Below are positions 7,935 through 15,726 of a DNA stretch of 36,649 nucleotides, one piece after another. A model generated the notes under the pieces. It was given only the letters and a program-made list of their open reading frames with translations, was not told the DNA's origin and did no database searches. Source of the DNA: CALBPI01 sp039821645 (GTDB taxonomy: Bacteria > Pseudomonadota > Gammaproteobacteria > Steroidobacterales > Woeseiaceae); NCBI GenBank assembly GCA_039821645.1, contig JBCBNU010000024.1, forward strand, positions 1 through 36,649, given 5' to 3'. The translations under genes and the position numbers were made by a program. Positions within the stretch are counted from its first letter, which is position 1. Each line of letters starts with the position of its first letter.

Positions 7935-9011
7935 TCAGTTTCCTCGTTGTCTCAACTTCTTCAAGTAATCGCGCACCGCAGACTCGTGCTCTTCGATCGT
8001 TTCCGAGAATACGTGGCTACCGTCTGGTTCGCCGGTTGCCACAAAGTACAGAGCGGTCCCATCAGCCGGCTCAGCGGATGCCCGCAGAGCCGCTTTTCCA
8101 GGCAACGCGATCGGACCTGGCGGGAGCCCGTCGACTCGGTAGGTATTGTAAGGGTTCTGGTCGTTGAGATCGCGTCGCCGTATGTCGCCGTCGTAACGCT
8201 GACCGACACCGTAAATTACGGTGGGATCCGTTTGAAGGCGAATCTTGCGTTGAAGTCGGCGATCAAATACGCCGGCCACCCTGGCACGTTCGTCCTCTCG
8301 GCTGGTCTCCTTTTCGACGATCGAGGCCAAAATTAGCAGCGAGTACGGGTCTGGCAGCGTTGGGCGATCTTCGCGCCCAGCCCACGCCGATGCGAGCTCG
8401 GACCGCTGCTTCTTATGCAGTAACCTCAACAGATCACTCGCTTTGGTGCCCGGCGCAAAACTGTAGGTGTCCGGGTATAACCAACCCTCAATCGAGTCCT
8501 GCTCTATCCCTAAAAGGCGCGCCAGCGACTCGTGCGCGGAGGTATCCAGAAACGGCTGACCATCACCCCGAGAGAGCACTTCAAGCTCAAGGTCGTCGAC
8601 GATATCGGCGTGGCGCTTTATTGCAGCGACTGCCTGCGCTGCTGTCCAACCTTCGATAATGCGCACCTGCACCAGATCAACGCCACCGGAACGGAGTTGC
8701 TCAAGCAATGACTGCGGCGTCGTGCTGACGGACAGCGTGTATCGACCGGCCTGAATCCGATCGCCGGTTCCAGAGACTTTCGCGTGAATCCTGACCGCAT
8801 CCGGATGCGCTAACATCCCATCTTGCGCCAGAGTGCGCAAAACAGAACGAAGAGACGATCCCGGCTCAACGGTCAATTCATAGTCGGAGGTGTTCAACAA
8901 CGGCGTCTCAACATATGAATTCAGCCACTGCCACCCTCCGAAAGCGGCTCCTGCCAAGAGGGCCAATGCAGCAATGCCAGCGACAAAAATGCGCTTAACG
9001 GCTATGCCCAT
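7935..9011 (-). CDS. mltG: Endolytic murein transglycosylase MltG (YceG-like)
   Basis: MltG cleaves nascent glycan strands in the inner membrane and acts as a terminase of peptidoglycan synthesis. The protein has an N-terminal transmembrane anchor (about residues 6-28, IFVAGIAALALLAG...), a LysM-like segment, and the catalytic YceG domain with ILASIVEKETSREDERARVA, which contains the active-site Glu. It also has LQTDPTVIYGVG and the NPYNTYRVDGLPPGPIALPG block typical of the family. At 358 residues it has normal length. GGGGGAG precedes the ATG by 5-6 bases. The start overlaps the end of pabC by 10 bp. The periplasmic orientation is inferred from the single N-terminal anchor. Confidence 0.95.
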   Translation of the reverse strand: MGIAVKRIFVAGIAALALLAGAAFGGWQWLNSYVETPLLNTSDYELTVEPGSSLRSVLRTLAQDGMLAHPDAVRIHAKVSGTGDRIQAGRYTLSVSTTPQSLLEQLRSGGVDLVQVRIIEGWTAAQAVAAIKRHADIVDDLELEVLSRGDGQPFLDTSAHESLARLLGIEQDSIEGWLYPDTYSFAPGTKASDLLRLLHKKQRSELASAWAGREDRPTLPDPYSLLILASIVEKETSREDERARVAGVFDRRLQRKIRLQTDPTVIYGVGQRYDGDIRRRDLNDQNPYNTYRVDGLPPGPIALPGKAALRASAEPADGTALYFVATGEPDGSHVFSETIEEHESAVRDYLKKLRQRGN

Positions 9012-9763
9012 TCGGTCTCCCCCAGTCTGATCCGTAGACGATCAGCGACAGGCGTATGTGCGAGTAATTTTCGACTCTCGATCCGATCCACACTGACGAT
9101 GCCCCGTATCGCATTGGTCAGAAAACACTCGCTCGCCATCATCAACAACCCTCGCGACAGTGCTCGTATCTGCACGTCATCGACCTCACAGACCCACTCG
9201 CGCATGATGCCTCTGACACCGGCCGTTTCGATGGAAGGTGTCACTATGCATCCATCGATTACGGCGAAGAAATTACTGCTCGACGCACAGACTACTCGGT
9301 CGTCAACGTCTGTGGTCAATACATCATTTCCGTTTACAGGGTCCGCACAATCGGACGCCAGAACCTCAGGCAGTCGGTTGAGATGTTTAATGCCGGCAAG
9401 TCTCGCATTCGAGTTCGGGTTCGTCACAAATTCAACGATTGATATACGTGGTGCCCAAGGCGTCATAGTGCCGGCTGCCCAATACAACTCCGCATCGGTA
9501 GTTGTCCGTTTATACCCGCGGCCCGACGAGGCTCGTGCAACAACGAGTTTCAACCAATCGGCATCGGGATGCTCGGCGAGAATCGTGTCCCGACCACTAT
9601 CCAGCCTGGCCGACACGTCTTCCCAGCCAATACCGAGCGTCTCGCATCCCATCTGCAATCGCACCCGATGTCTTGGCCACCAGGGAACGTCGCCTTCGTG
9701 CACTTTGCAGGTTTCGAAAACCCCGTCGCCATAGGCGAACGCGCGATTATAAATATCAATCAT
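9002..9763 (-). CDS. pabC: Aminodeoxychorismate lyase
   Basis: PabC is a PLP enzyme that converts 4-amino-4-deoxychorismate to p-aminobenzoate and pyruvate in folate synthesis. Family features are NRAFAYGDGVFET near the N-terminus, AGIKHLNRLPEVLAS with the Schiff-base Lys, and TDVDDRVVCASSSNFFAV. The ATG at 9763 overlaps the pabB stop by 4 bp. It gives a protein that begins almost at the NRAFAYGDG motif, about ten residues shorter at the N-terminus than many homologues. The in-frame sequence upstream has no ATG before running deep into pabB. At 253 residues it is otherwise normal. It forms the pabB-pabC-mltG run. Confidence 0.92.
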   Translation of the reverse strand: MIDIYNRAFAYGDGVFETCKVHEGDVPWWPRHRVRLQMGCETLGIGWEDVSARLDSGRDTILAEHPDADWLKLVVARASSGRGYKRTTTDAELYWAAGTMTPWAPRISIVEFVTNPNSNARLAGIKHLNRLPEVLASDCADPVNGNDVLTTDVDDRVVCASSSNFFAVIDGCIVTPSIETAGVRGIMREWVCEVDDVQIRALSRGLLMMASECFLTNAIRGIVSVDRIESRKLLAHTPVADRLRIRLGETEWA

Positions 9764-11136
9764 GCCGGCCAGTCGAGTGCTCGCAGCATCCCTTGCGCCT
9801 TCGCATATGTCTCGGTGAGTTCATTCTGCGGATTCGAATCTGAGACTATGCCCGCTCCGGCCGATAAACGTACCTCGTTATCAATCAGACTCACGGTTCG
9901 AATCAAGATATTGAGATCAAGATTACCTGAGCGATTGAGGTAGCCCAACGACCCTGTATAGGGGCCTCTCGCCCGGCGCTCGAGCTCCGCGATGATCTGC
10001 ATGCATCTGACCTTGGGACAACCGGTGATCGTGCCACCGGGGAACAGCGCACGAATGACGTCACCTGGCGTCGAACCTGGCAGCAAGGTTCCAGAAACGT
10101 TAGACACAATGTGATGTACATGCTGATAGCTTTCAACGCTCATGTATTCATCCACCTCTACGCTGCCTGGCGTACATATGCGTCCGAGATCATTGCGCTC
10201 GAGATCGATGAGCATCACGTGCTCCGCACGCTCTTTCGGATTATCAATCAACTCTGCCACCAGCGCCTGATCGGCTTCGGGCGTCTGACCGCGTGGCCGT
10301 GTTCCTGCGATCGGTCGGGTAGATACCGCTCGCCCCATCACCCGAACTAGTCGTTCGGGTGATGAAGAAAGAACGTCGAGTTCTGCGAGTCGGAGCAGTG
10401 CGGAAAACGGTGCCGGATTCTCCTTACGCAACGAGTGGAAGAGTTCGACCGCCGCATCGCGGGTGTAGCTGCCACGCCATTGGCGCGACAGGTTAGCCTG
10501 GTAGATGTCGCCGGCACGAATGGCTTCAAGCGCGCTTGTAACGCAGTGCATAAAGCGTTCGGGATCAGAACCATAGAGGTCGGTCGAAACACCCCTCCCG
10601 AGTGCCAGCGCGCAGGATTGCGCACGCGCATAATCGCTTTTTAGTGTTGGCAATAGATATCGATGATTTTGCTCTACAACCAACCGAGCCGTGGGCTGCT
10701 CACCATGTTCAACGATAAACGCGGCCGGGCAGCGCAACGCGACGGCAACTGGTTGTCGTGAGTCGTAGTTGAGTGGAACGCTCGGCTCGATTTCGCCCGC
10801 CAGCTCGTAGGCGAGGTAGACACACCACCCGCCTTCGAACCCTGATTGCTCGCTGAATCGCGTCGCCTCATCCGCCCACCACGCGTCCAGCGCAGGCAAG
10901 AATGCCTCGCCACCGGCATATGCGGCGCCGGTACCCCACCCCGATACGCGTTGCTGATGACCTTGCCGCAACGCGATGCCGCCTGTCGGAGCCGCGAACA
11001 GGACGTCGATGCCTTTACCGTTATCATCGCCAAGCGAACACAACAATCCCGGATACCTGTCTGGTCGCGCAGCGACCAATTGCAACAGATCCGGAATCTT
11101 TCCCGACAGCTCAATGCTGAGCAGCTGCGCCGTCAC
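9760..11136 (-). CDS. pabB: Aminodeoxychorismate synthase component I
   Basis: PabB aminates chorismate to 4-amino-4-deoxychorismate, using ammonia from PabA. The chorismate-binding domain is clear: FSALLRL, SSSPERLVR, RPIAGTRPRG, LIDLERNDLGRI, ALFPGGTITGCPKVRCMQII, GPYTGSLGYL and AGAGIVSDSNP. In PIAGT the residue aligned with E. coli PabB Lys274 is Ala, as in TrpE-type enzymes. Context with pabC still favours PabB over anthranilate synthase. The start is uncertain: the frame extends to a TTG at 11193 inside fabF, but a GTG at 11136, 7 bp after the fabF stop, is more natural and gives 458 residues. No strong Shine-Dalgarno is seen. No glutaminase (pabA) gene is in the window. Confidence 0.9.
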   Translation of the reverse strand: MTAQLLSIELSGKIPDLLQLVAARPDRYPGLLCSLGDDNGKGIDVLFAAPTGGIALRQGHQQRVSGWGTGAAYAGGEAFLPALDAWWADEATRFSEQSGFEGGWCVYLAYELAGEIEPSVPLNYDSRQPVAVALRCPAAFIVEHGEQPTARLVVEQNHRYLLPTLKSDYARAQSCALALGRGVSTDLYGSDPERFMHCVTSALEAIRAGDIYQANLSRQWRGSYTRDAAVELFHSLRKENPAPFSALLRLAELDVLSSSPERLVRVMGRAVSTRPIAGTRPRGQTPEADQALVAELIDNPKERAEHVMLIDLERNDLGRICTPGSVEVDEYMSVESYQHVHHIVSNVSGTLLPGSTPGDVIRALFPGGTITGCPKVRCMQIIAELERRARGPYTGSLGYLNRSGNLDLNILIRTVSLIDNEVRLSAGAGIVSDSNPQNELTETYAKAQGMLRALDWPA

Positions 11137-11143
11137 GGGAGTC

Positions 11144-12391
11144 TCAGGTTGCGCGTTTAAACACCAGTGTGCCGTTGGTGCCACCGAAACCAAACGAGTT
11201 TGACGCCACAGCGTTCAACTGCGCTTCGCGGGCGGTATGCGGCACGTAATCGAGATCGCAGAGCGGGTCTGGGTTGTCGAGGTTGACCGTTGGCGGAATC
11301 ACACCATCACGCAATGCGAGTACGCTGAAGATGGCCTCGACCGCGCCAGCGGCTCCAAGGAGGTGACCGGTGACTGATTTGGTCGCACTGATTGCGAGCT
11401 TCTGTGCGTGATCGCCAAACGCGTGTTTGATCGCCACCGTTTCAGCGATGTCACCGGCGATTGTCGATGTTGCGTGTCCGTTGAGATAGTCGATATCCGA
11501 AGGATTCAGCCCGGCATCGCGAACCGCGTTTTGCATGCTTCGGCGAGCGCCATTCCCATCTTCCGGAGGCGAAGTAATGTGAAACGCATCGCCACTCATA
11601 CCGAAACCCGCGAGTTCTGCATAGATGGTTGCGCCACGTGCAACGGCATGGTCGTAGGATTCAAGCAACATCGCACCTGCACCATCTCCGAGCACAAACC
11701 CGTCACGGTCTCGATCAAACGGCCGGCTTGCATGCATAGGGTCATCGTTGCGAGTTGACAGAGCTCGGGCAGAACAGAATCCACCCAGTCCCATCGGCGT
11801 GGTCGCGTGCTCGGCGCCCCCAGCGAGCATCGCGTCGGCGTCGCCATAGGCGATAGTTCTCGCCGCAAGGCCGAGCGAATGTGTCGACGTCGTACACGCC
11901 GTCACCACGCTTAGATTCGGACCGGTCAGGCCATGAATCATGCTAACGTGCCCCGAGATCATGTTGATGATGCTGCCAGGCACGAAGAACGGTGAAATCT
12001 TCCGCGGACTGCTTGCGCTTAAATACTTCTCATGATTGGCTTCAATAGTGCCGATCCCGCCGATTCCGGCGCCCATCAATACACCAATGCGCTCGGCATT
12101 GCCCTCTGTCACCTCCAGACCACTGTCCGCAAGCGCTTGATCGCAAGCCGCGATCCCGTACTGGATAAACGTGTCGATTTTGCGAGCCTCTTTCTTGGGT
12201 ACACCGTGTTCCTCGGGATCAAACCCGACCACACAGCCGCCAAACCTGGTCGTGAATTCACTGACGTCGAAGCTCTCTATTGCCCGGATGCCGGGTCTGC
12301 CCTCGACGACCGCGTCCCAGGCGGTCTTCACATCGTTTCCGACCGGAGAGATGATTCCCATCCCAGTGACTACAACTCTTTGCTTGCTCAT
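11144..12391 (-). CDS. fabF: 3-oxoacyl-[acyl-carrier-protein] synthase II
   Basis: FabF elongates acyl-ACP with malonyl-ACP. The 415-residue protein begins MSKQRVVVTGMGIISPVG. It carries the catalytic Cys in VVTACTTSTHS, the first His in LNGHATSTIAGD (most FabF read NAHGTST, so Ala and Gly are exchanged around the His), the Lys and second His in SATKSVTGHLLGAAGAVE, and the C-terminal NSFGFGGTNG. The ATG at 12391 has GGGAGC upstream and matches the family start; an in-frame ATG at 12439 would add 16 unlikely residues. It follows acpP after a 97-bp gap containing a strong hairpin. Confidence 0.95.
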   Translation of the reverse strand: MSKQRVVVTGMGIISPVGNDVKTAWDAVVEGRPGIRAIESFDVSEFTTRFGGCVVGFDPEEHGVPKKEARKIDTFIQYGIAACDQALADSGLEVTEGNAERIGVLMGAGIGGIGTIEANHEKYLSASSPRKISPFFVPGSIINMISGHVSMIHGLTGPNLSVVTACTTSTHSLGLAARTIAYGDADAMLAGGAEHATTPMGLGGFCSARALSTRNDDPMHASRPFDRDRDGFVLGDGAGAMLLESYDHAVARGATIYAELAGFGMSGDAFHITSPPEDGNGARRSMQNAVRDAGLNPSDIDYLNGHATSTIAGDIAETVAIKHAFGDHAQKLAISATKSVTGHLLGAAGAVEAIFSVLALRDGVIPPTVNLDNPDPLCDLDYVPHTAREAQLNAVASNSFGFGGTNGTLVFKRAT

Positions 12392-12411
12392 TTGAAGCTC
12401 CCAAACGACAC

Positions 12412-12434
12412 CCGGCGCCCTTGTAAGGCGCCGG
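12412..12434 (-). other. Stem-loop between acpP and fabF
   Basis: CCGGCGCC (12412-12419) pairs perfectly with GGCGCCGG (12427-12434) around a 7-base loop. In the minus-strand transcript it lies between the acpP stop and the fabF start. Only a weak U-rich stretch follows (GTGTCGTTTGG), so it may be a partial terminator or a 3'-end stabiliser. Either would let acpP mRNA outnumber the downstream mRNA, which fits the high demand for acyl carrier protein. The function is inferred. Confidence 0.6.
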
Positions 12435-12488
12435 ATCAATAACTTCTCGGCAGATCCGGCCCAAGGCCGAACCCCACGCCGTAAGCGA

Positions 12489-12728
12489 TCAGTTCGCTTT
12501 GCGCGCGTTCACGTAGTCGATAGCTTGCTGGACGGTTGTGATTTTCTCAGCGTCCTCATCCGGGATTTCGGTCTCGAACTCTTCTTCGAGCGCCATGACC
12601 AGCTCGACCGTGTCCAGCGAATCGGCACCCAGATCATCGACGAAAGAAGCGGCGTTAGTTACCTCTTCCTCTTTAACACCAAGCTGCTCTGCAACAATGC
12701 TCTTGACCTGGTCTTCAATACTGCTCAT
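12489..12728 (-). CDS. acpP: Acyl carrier protein
   Basis: This small acidic protein (79 residues) carries growing acyl chains on a phosphopantetheine arm. The attachment site is the Ser of LGADSLDTVELVMALEEEF, the strictly conserved DSL motif. Length, acidity and the sequence MSSIEDQVKSIVAEQLGV are typical of housekeeping AcpP. GAGGA lies about 9 bases before the ATG. It lies between fabG and fabF with its own probable promoter and hairpins on both sides, suggesting expression above that of its neighbours. Confidence 0.98.
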   Translation of the reverse strand: MSSIEDQVKSIVAEQLGVKEEEVTNAASFVDDLGADSLDTVELVMALEEEFETEIPDEDAEKITTVQQAIDYVNARKAN

Positions 12729-12782
12729 TGGCTGAGAATCCTCATAAATTTATACAGTTACGCCGCTTTGGGGGCTTGGCGC

Positions 12783-12805
12783 GATGCCCATATCCCCCGG
12801 GCATC
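12783..12805 (-). other. Stem-loop in the acpP 5' region
   Basis: GATGCCC (12783-12789) pairs with GGGCATC (12799-12805) around a 9-base loop. It lies just downstream of the -10 element and so near the 5' end of the predicted acpP mRNA. A 5'-terminal hairpin could protect a very abundant message. No T-run follows on the minus strand, so I do not call it a terminator. Confidence 0.5.
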
Positions 12806-12810
12806 CGGTT

Positions 12811-12841
12811 ATTATACAAAATGTGGGCGGGCACAATGCAA
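12811..12841 (-). promoter_or_regulatory. Probable acpP promoter
   Basis: On the minus strand a perfect TATAAT occupies 12816-12811. A TTGCAT, matching TTGACA at 4 of 6 positions, lies at 12841-12836, with a long 19-bp spacer. The segment is AT-rich within GC-rich surroundings and sits right after the fabG stop, giving a leader of about 75 bases before acpP. The -10 is convincing; the -35 is only fair. Confidence 0.5.
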
Positions 12842-12845
12842 GCAC

Positions 12846-13592
12846 TCAATGCATTGCCATGCCGCCGTTGATATGCAAAGTCTCACCGGTAATGTAGCTA
12901 CCGGCCCCGCTGGCAAGGTACACAACCGCCGCCGCAATGTCGGCTGGTTGCCCCAGTGCCCCGGACGGCACCTGCACCAGCATTGCCGCTTTCTGATCCT
13001 CGGTCAGCGCTTCTGTCATGTCGGTTTCGATGAAACCGGGCGCGATGAGGTTCGCAGTAATGCCGCGACTACCTAATTCGCGAGCCACCGAGCGAACGAA
13101 CCCTCCGAGCCCCGCTTTTGCGGCTGCGTAGTTGGCCTGCCCAGGATTTCCGGTTGTGCCAACGACCGAGGAGATCGCAATAATTCTGCCAAAGCGTTGT
13201 TTCATCATCGGGCGAACCAGCGCTTTGGTCAGACGGAATACACCGGTGAGGTTGGTGTTGAGCACACCTGCCCATTCATCGTCCTGCATCCGCATCATTA
13301 GGTTGTCGCGAGTGATACCGGCGTTGTGCACGACAATCGCTGGTGGCGTCGTCTTGAGGTCTGCGACTAGTGCCTCGATGCTTTCCAGATTGGAAACGTC
13401 GAGCATCTTGCCCTCGCCGTTCTCGCCAAGACGCGCCGAAATCGCGTCCGCACCGGTGCTCGATGTCGCGGTTCCGATAACATTGGCCCCAGCCGCAACC
13501 AGCGTATCCGCTATCGCCGCGCCGATACCACGACTGGCCCCGGTAACCAAAGCTACCTGCCCATCCAACGCGGTGTTCGTGAACAGACTCAT
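12846..13592 (-). CDS. fabG: 3-oxoacyl-[acyl-carrier-protein] reductase
   Basis: FabG is the NADPH-dependent reductase of fatty-acid elongation. It is a 248-residue short-chain dehydrogenase with the cofactor motif TGASRGIGAAIA, the VHNAGITRDNLMMRM segment typical of FabG, catalytic Ser in ISSVVGTTGNPGQ, and YAAAKAG (Tyr and Lys). The C-terminus ITGETLHINGGMAMH is standard. AAGGGG precedes the ATG, and the start overlaps the fabD stop by 4 bp. Its place between fabD and acpP supports the housekeeping role rather than another SDR. Confidence 0.96.
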   Translation of the reverse strand: MSLFTNTALDGQVALVTGASRGIGAAIADTLVAAGANVIGTATSSTGADAISARLGENGEGKMLDVSNLESIEALVADLKTTPPAIVVHNAGITRDNLMMRMQDDEWAGVLNTNLTGVFRLTKALVRPMMKQRFGRIIAISSVVGTTGNPGQANYAAAKAGLGGFVRSVARELGSRGITANLIAPGFIETDMTEALTEDQKAAMLVQVPSGALGQPADIAAAVVYLASGAGSYITGETLHINGGMAMH

Positions 13593-14533
13593 TCGTTATC
13601 CCCTTCTGCGAGTGCATCGAGTGCTTCATCGAAAACCGACGGCGATTCCACAGCGAAAACCGAGATCTGGCGGTTGATGCGTTTTTGTAAACCGGCGAGC
13701 ACATTTCCCGGTCCGCACTCGACGATTGTGGCCACACGGTGGTTCGCGACAGCGCGCATGACCTCAACCCACCGAACCGGGCTAAATAATTGCCTGATCA
13801 AGGCATCACATATGTCCGCCGTGTCTTCAGGAGACTCGACGTCAACGTTGTTGATTACGCGAATGCTTGGTGAATCCGGAGACAGATCGGCCAAAATCTC
13901 TGCGAGCCGATCCGCTGCAGGCTGCATCAGTTCGCAGTGTGACGGTACGCTGACCGGTAGTGGCAGCGCGCGCCTGGCGCCGCCCTCCTTGCAGTTTTCA
14001 ATAGCCAGATCGACCGCGGCCTTTTCACCCGCAATGACCACTTGTCCCGGTGCGTTGAAGTTTGCTGGTGCTACCACGCCGATGTCGACAGCAGCACACG
14101 CAGCAATGACCACGTCGTCGTCCAACCCGAGAATGGCCGCCATAGCACCTGTGCCGTACGGCACCGCCTCCTGCATCAGTCTCCCGCGCTGTTCGACAAG
14201 TTTCACCGCATCCGCAAAATTGAGTACGCCGGCGCAAACCAGCGCCGAATACTCGCCCAGGCTGTGTCCGGCCATCACGGAAGGCGCTACCCCGCCTGCT
14301 GCCGCCCACTCCCGATAAAGCGCTACACTGGCCGTGAGTAACGCGGGCTGAGTGATCTCGGTACGGGCGAGGTGTCCGTCCGGGTCATCCTGACATACGG
14401 ACCAAAGGTCGTAACCCAGTGCCGCGGAAGCCTCTTTGAACGTCTCGAGGACTCCGGGGCGTGCCTCTGCGATAGCACTCAACATGCCGGCTGATTGAGA
14501 GCCTTGCCCCGGGAACACGAATGCCATGCTCAT
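13589..14533 (-). CDS. fabD: Malonyl-CoA:ACP transacylase
   Basis: FabD moves malonyl groups from CoA to ACP. From the ATG at 14533 the protein is 314 residues, the usual length. It starts MSMAFVFPGQGSQSAGML and contains the nucleophile elbow AGHSLGEYSAL (Ser-His pair motif GHSLG), the Arg-containing VEQRGRLMQEAV, and the late catalytic His in VPSHCELM. AGGAAA stands 5 bases before 14533. A longer frame to 14572 would add 13 unlikely residues and overlap the rhombosortase stop. Upstream, where plsX-fabH often lie, there is instead the rhombosortase gene, 35 bp away. Confidence 0.95.
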   Translation of the reverse strand: MSMAFVFPGQGSQSAGMLSAIAEARPGVLETFKEASAALGYDLWSVCQDDPDGHLARTEITQPALLTASVALYREWAAAGGVAPSVMAGHSLGEYSALVCAGVLNFADAVKLVEQRGRLMQEAVPYGTGAMAAILGLDDDVVIAACAAVDIGVVAPANFNAPGQVVIAGEKAAVDLAIENCKEGGARRALPLPVSVPSHCELMQPAADRLAEILADLSPDSPSIRVINNVDVESPEDTADICDALIRQLFSPVRWVEVMRAVANHRVATIVECGPGNVLAGLQKRINRQISVFAVESPSVFDEALDALAEGDNE

Positions 14534-14568
14534 GTGGTTTCCTGATTCAAAAACGGGCGCCGATGATG

Positions 14569-15177
14569 TCATAACTCGTCGCGGGCGCGAAGCCGCTCGA
14601 GCGCAAGGCCATAAACCAGACCAGAGATCGCACCGATCAAATGAGCCTCAGCGATAATGTTGCCGCCAATGAGCTCGGCTGTGGCGGCACTTGGGCCCTC
14701 GAGTTGTTCCCACGCGAGCTTTGCGCCGACGCCACCCAGTAACAGGACGGATTCCAGCCTTTGGCGCGAAAACAGGGCGATACCGCCCCCCGTGGCGATG
14801 GCATGCAGCACGCCGGAAGCGCCGACATAACGCTCCAGAGACGGCATACCCGCCATTAACACCAGCGATATGGCAAGGCTTGCAACTAGCCAGAGCCCAA
14901 GCCAGGCACGCGCGCTCAAGCACCTCCCCACGAGCGCAGCGAGCAAGGCAAGCGCCGCGGCGTTCAAACCCGCGTGCACTGCGCCAAGGTGTACCCAATG
15001 CGCTGAAATCGCGCGCCACGGCGCTGCGGGTAGTTCGCCTCGTTGGTAGGCCGCAGCATCCCAGAAGGACTCTGGCAAAAAACCGCCCAACAGGATTAAC
15101 AAGCTGATTACGGCGAGGCAAGCGGTACCGGGATACACCGGGATTCGCCAGTTATGGTCTGGTTCGAGGGTTGGCAT
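14569..15177 (-). CDS. rrtA: Rhombosortase (rhomboid-like GlyGly-CTERM processing protease)
   Basis: This is a 202-residue polytopic membrane protein with about six hydrophobic segments. It has rhomboid-type features: SAHWVHLGAVHAGLNAAAL, with His and Asn in the second helix region; the serine motif YVGASGVLHA (GASG, catalytic Ser); and a later AEAHLIGAISGL carrying the catalytic His. The short form and these motifs point to the rhombosortase subgroup, which trims the GlyGly-CTERM tail of T2SS-exported proteins at the inner membrane. The gene diverges from the gsp cluster across 102 bp, which supports that role. It shares its strand with fabD and may drive or join the fab transcript. A generic rhomboid protease is the alternative. 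Confidence 0.83.
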   Translation of the reverse strand: MPTLEPDHNWRIPVYPGTACLAVISLLILLGGFLPESFWDAAAYQRGELPAAPWRAISAHWVHLGAVHAGLNAAALALLAALVGRCLSARAWLGLWLVASLAISLVLMAGMPSLERYVGASGVLHAIATGGGIALFSRQRLESVLLLGGVGAKLAWEQLEGPSAATAELIGGNIIAEAHLIGAISGLVYGLALERLRARDEL

Positions 15178-15279
15178 TGCAGTGCTCTGTTATCATTCTT
15201 GGCGAACTTTTGCAGTCTGTTGGCGTCCATATCTGGCACAGGATTCAGTCTGCACAACCCAGCATCGGAGTGTCTACAA

Positions 15280-15720
15280 ATGCAGTGGCAAAGAAGCGCG
15301 ACACGCGCACGCCAGTCAGGGTTTACCCTGCTTGAGGTTATCGTCGTCGTCGTCATTATCGGCATCCTGGCGGCAGCCGTCGGCCCCAAGATTTTCGGTA
15401 ACGTCGACAAGGCAAACGCAAACCGCGTCAGACAAGATATTAAGGTCATCGAGGGTGCCTTGAGCATTTATCGTCTGGACAATTTCAATTACCCGACGAG
15501 CGAACAAGGTTTGCGCGCACTTGTCGAACGTCCGAACGATCCGAACCTTACCAATTACAGCGCGGACGGTTACCTCGATGCGATGCCGAAAGATCCCTGG
15601 GGTCGCGAGTATGTTTACCTGATTCCGGGCCAGCGAGGGGAATTCGATCTCTACTCACTCGGTCGCGATGGCCAGCAAGGTGGTGAGGGTCCGGATGCCG
15701 ATCTCGGAAATTGGGACTGA
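15280..15720 (+). CDS. gspG: T2SS major pseudopilin GspG
   Basis: GspG polymerises into the periplasmic pseudopilus that pushes substrates through the T2SS. The 146-residue protein has a prepilin leader cut at QSG^FTLLEV, with Glu at +5, then a hydrophobic helix. The conserved C-terminal features are PTSEQGLRALVERP, MPKDPWGREYVYL and FDLYSLGRDGQQGGEGPDAD, the calcium-site region. I take the ATG at 15280 (GGAG about 9 bases upstream). The frame extends to 15154, but that would place 42 residues before the leader and overlap the rhombosortase start. It is the first gene of gspG-N. Confidence 0.96.
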   Translation: MQWQRSATRARQSGFTLLEVIVVVVIIGILAAAVGPKIFGNVDKANANRVRQDIKVIEGALSIYRLDNFNYPTSEQGLRALVERPNDPNLTNYSADGYLDAMPKDPWGREYVYLIPGQRGEFDLYSLGRDGQQGGEGPDADLGNWD

Positions 15721-15726
15721 CCCCTG

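Noticed and set aside
11144..12391. FabF with NGHATST in place of NAHGTST as a broken active site
   Set aside because: The catalytic His, Cys and Lys are all kept; only the small residues beside the His are exchanged, so the enzyme is probably active.
12525..13076. 183-residue plus-strand frame across acpP and fabG
   Set aside because: It is antisense to acpP, the acpP promoter and fabG, so it is a shadow frame.
13674..14318. 214-residue plus-strand frame opposite fabD
   Set aside because: It is a low-complexity shadow of fabD, with no fold or motif.
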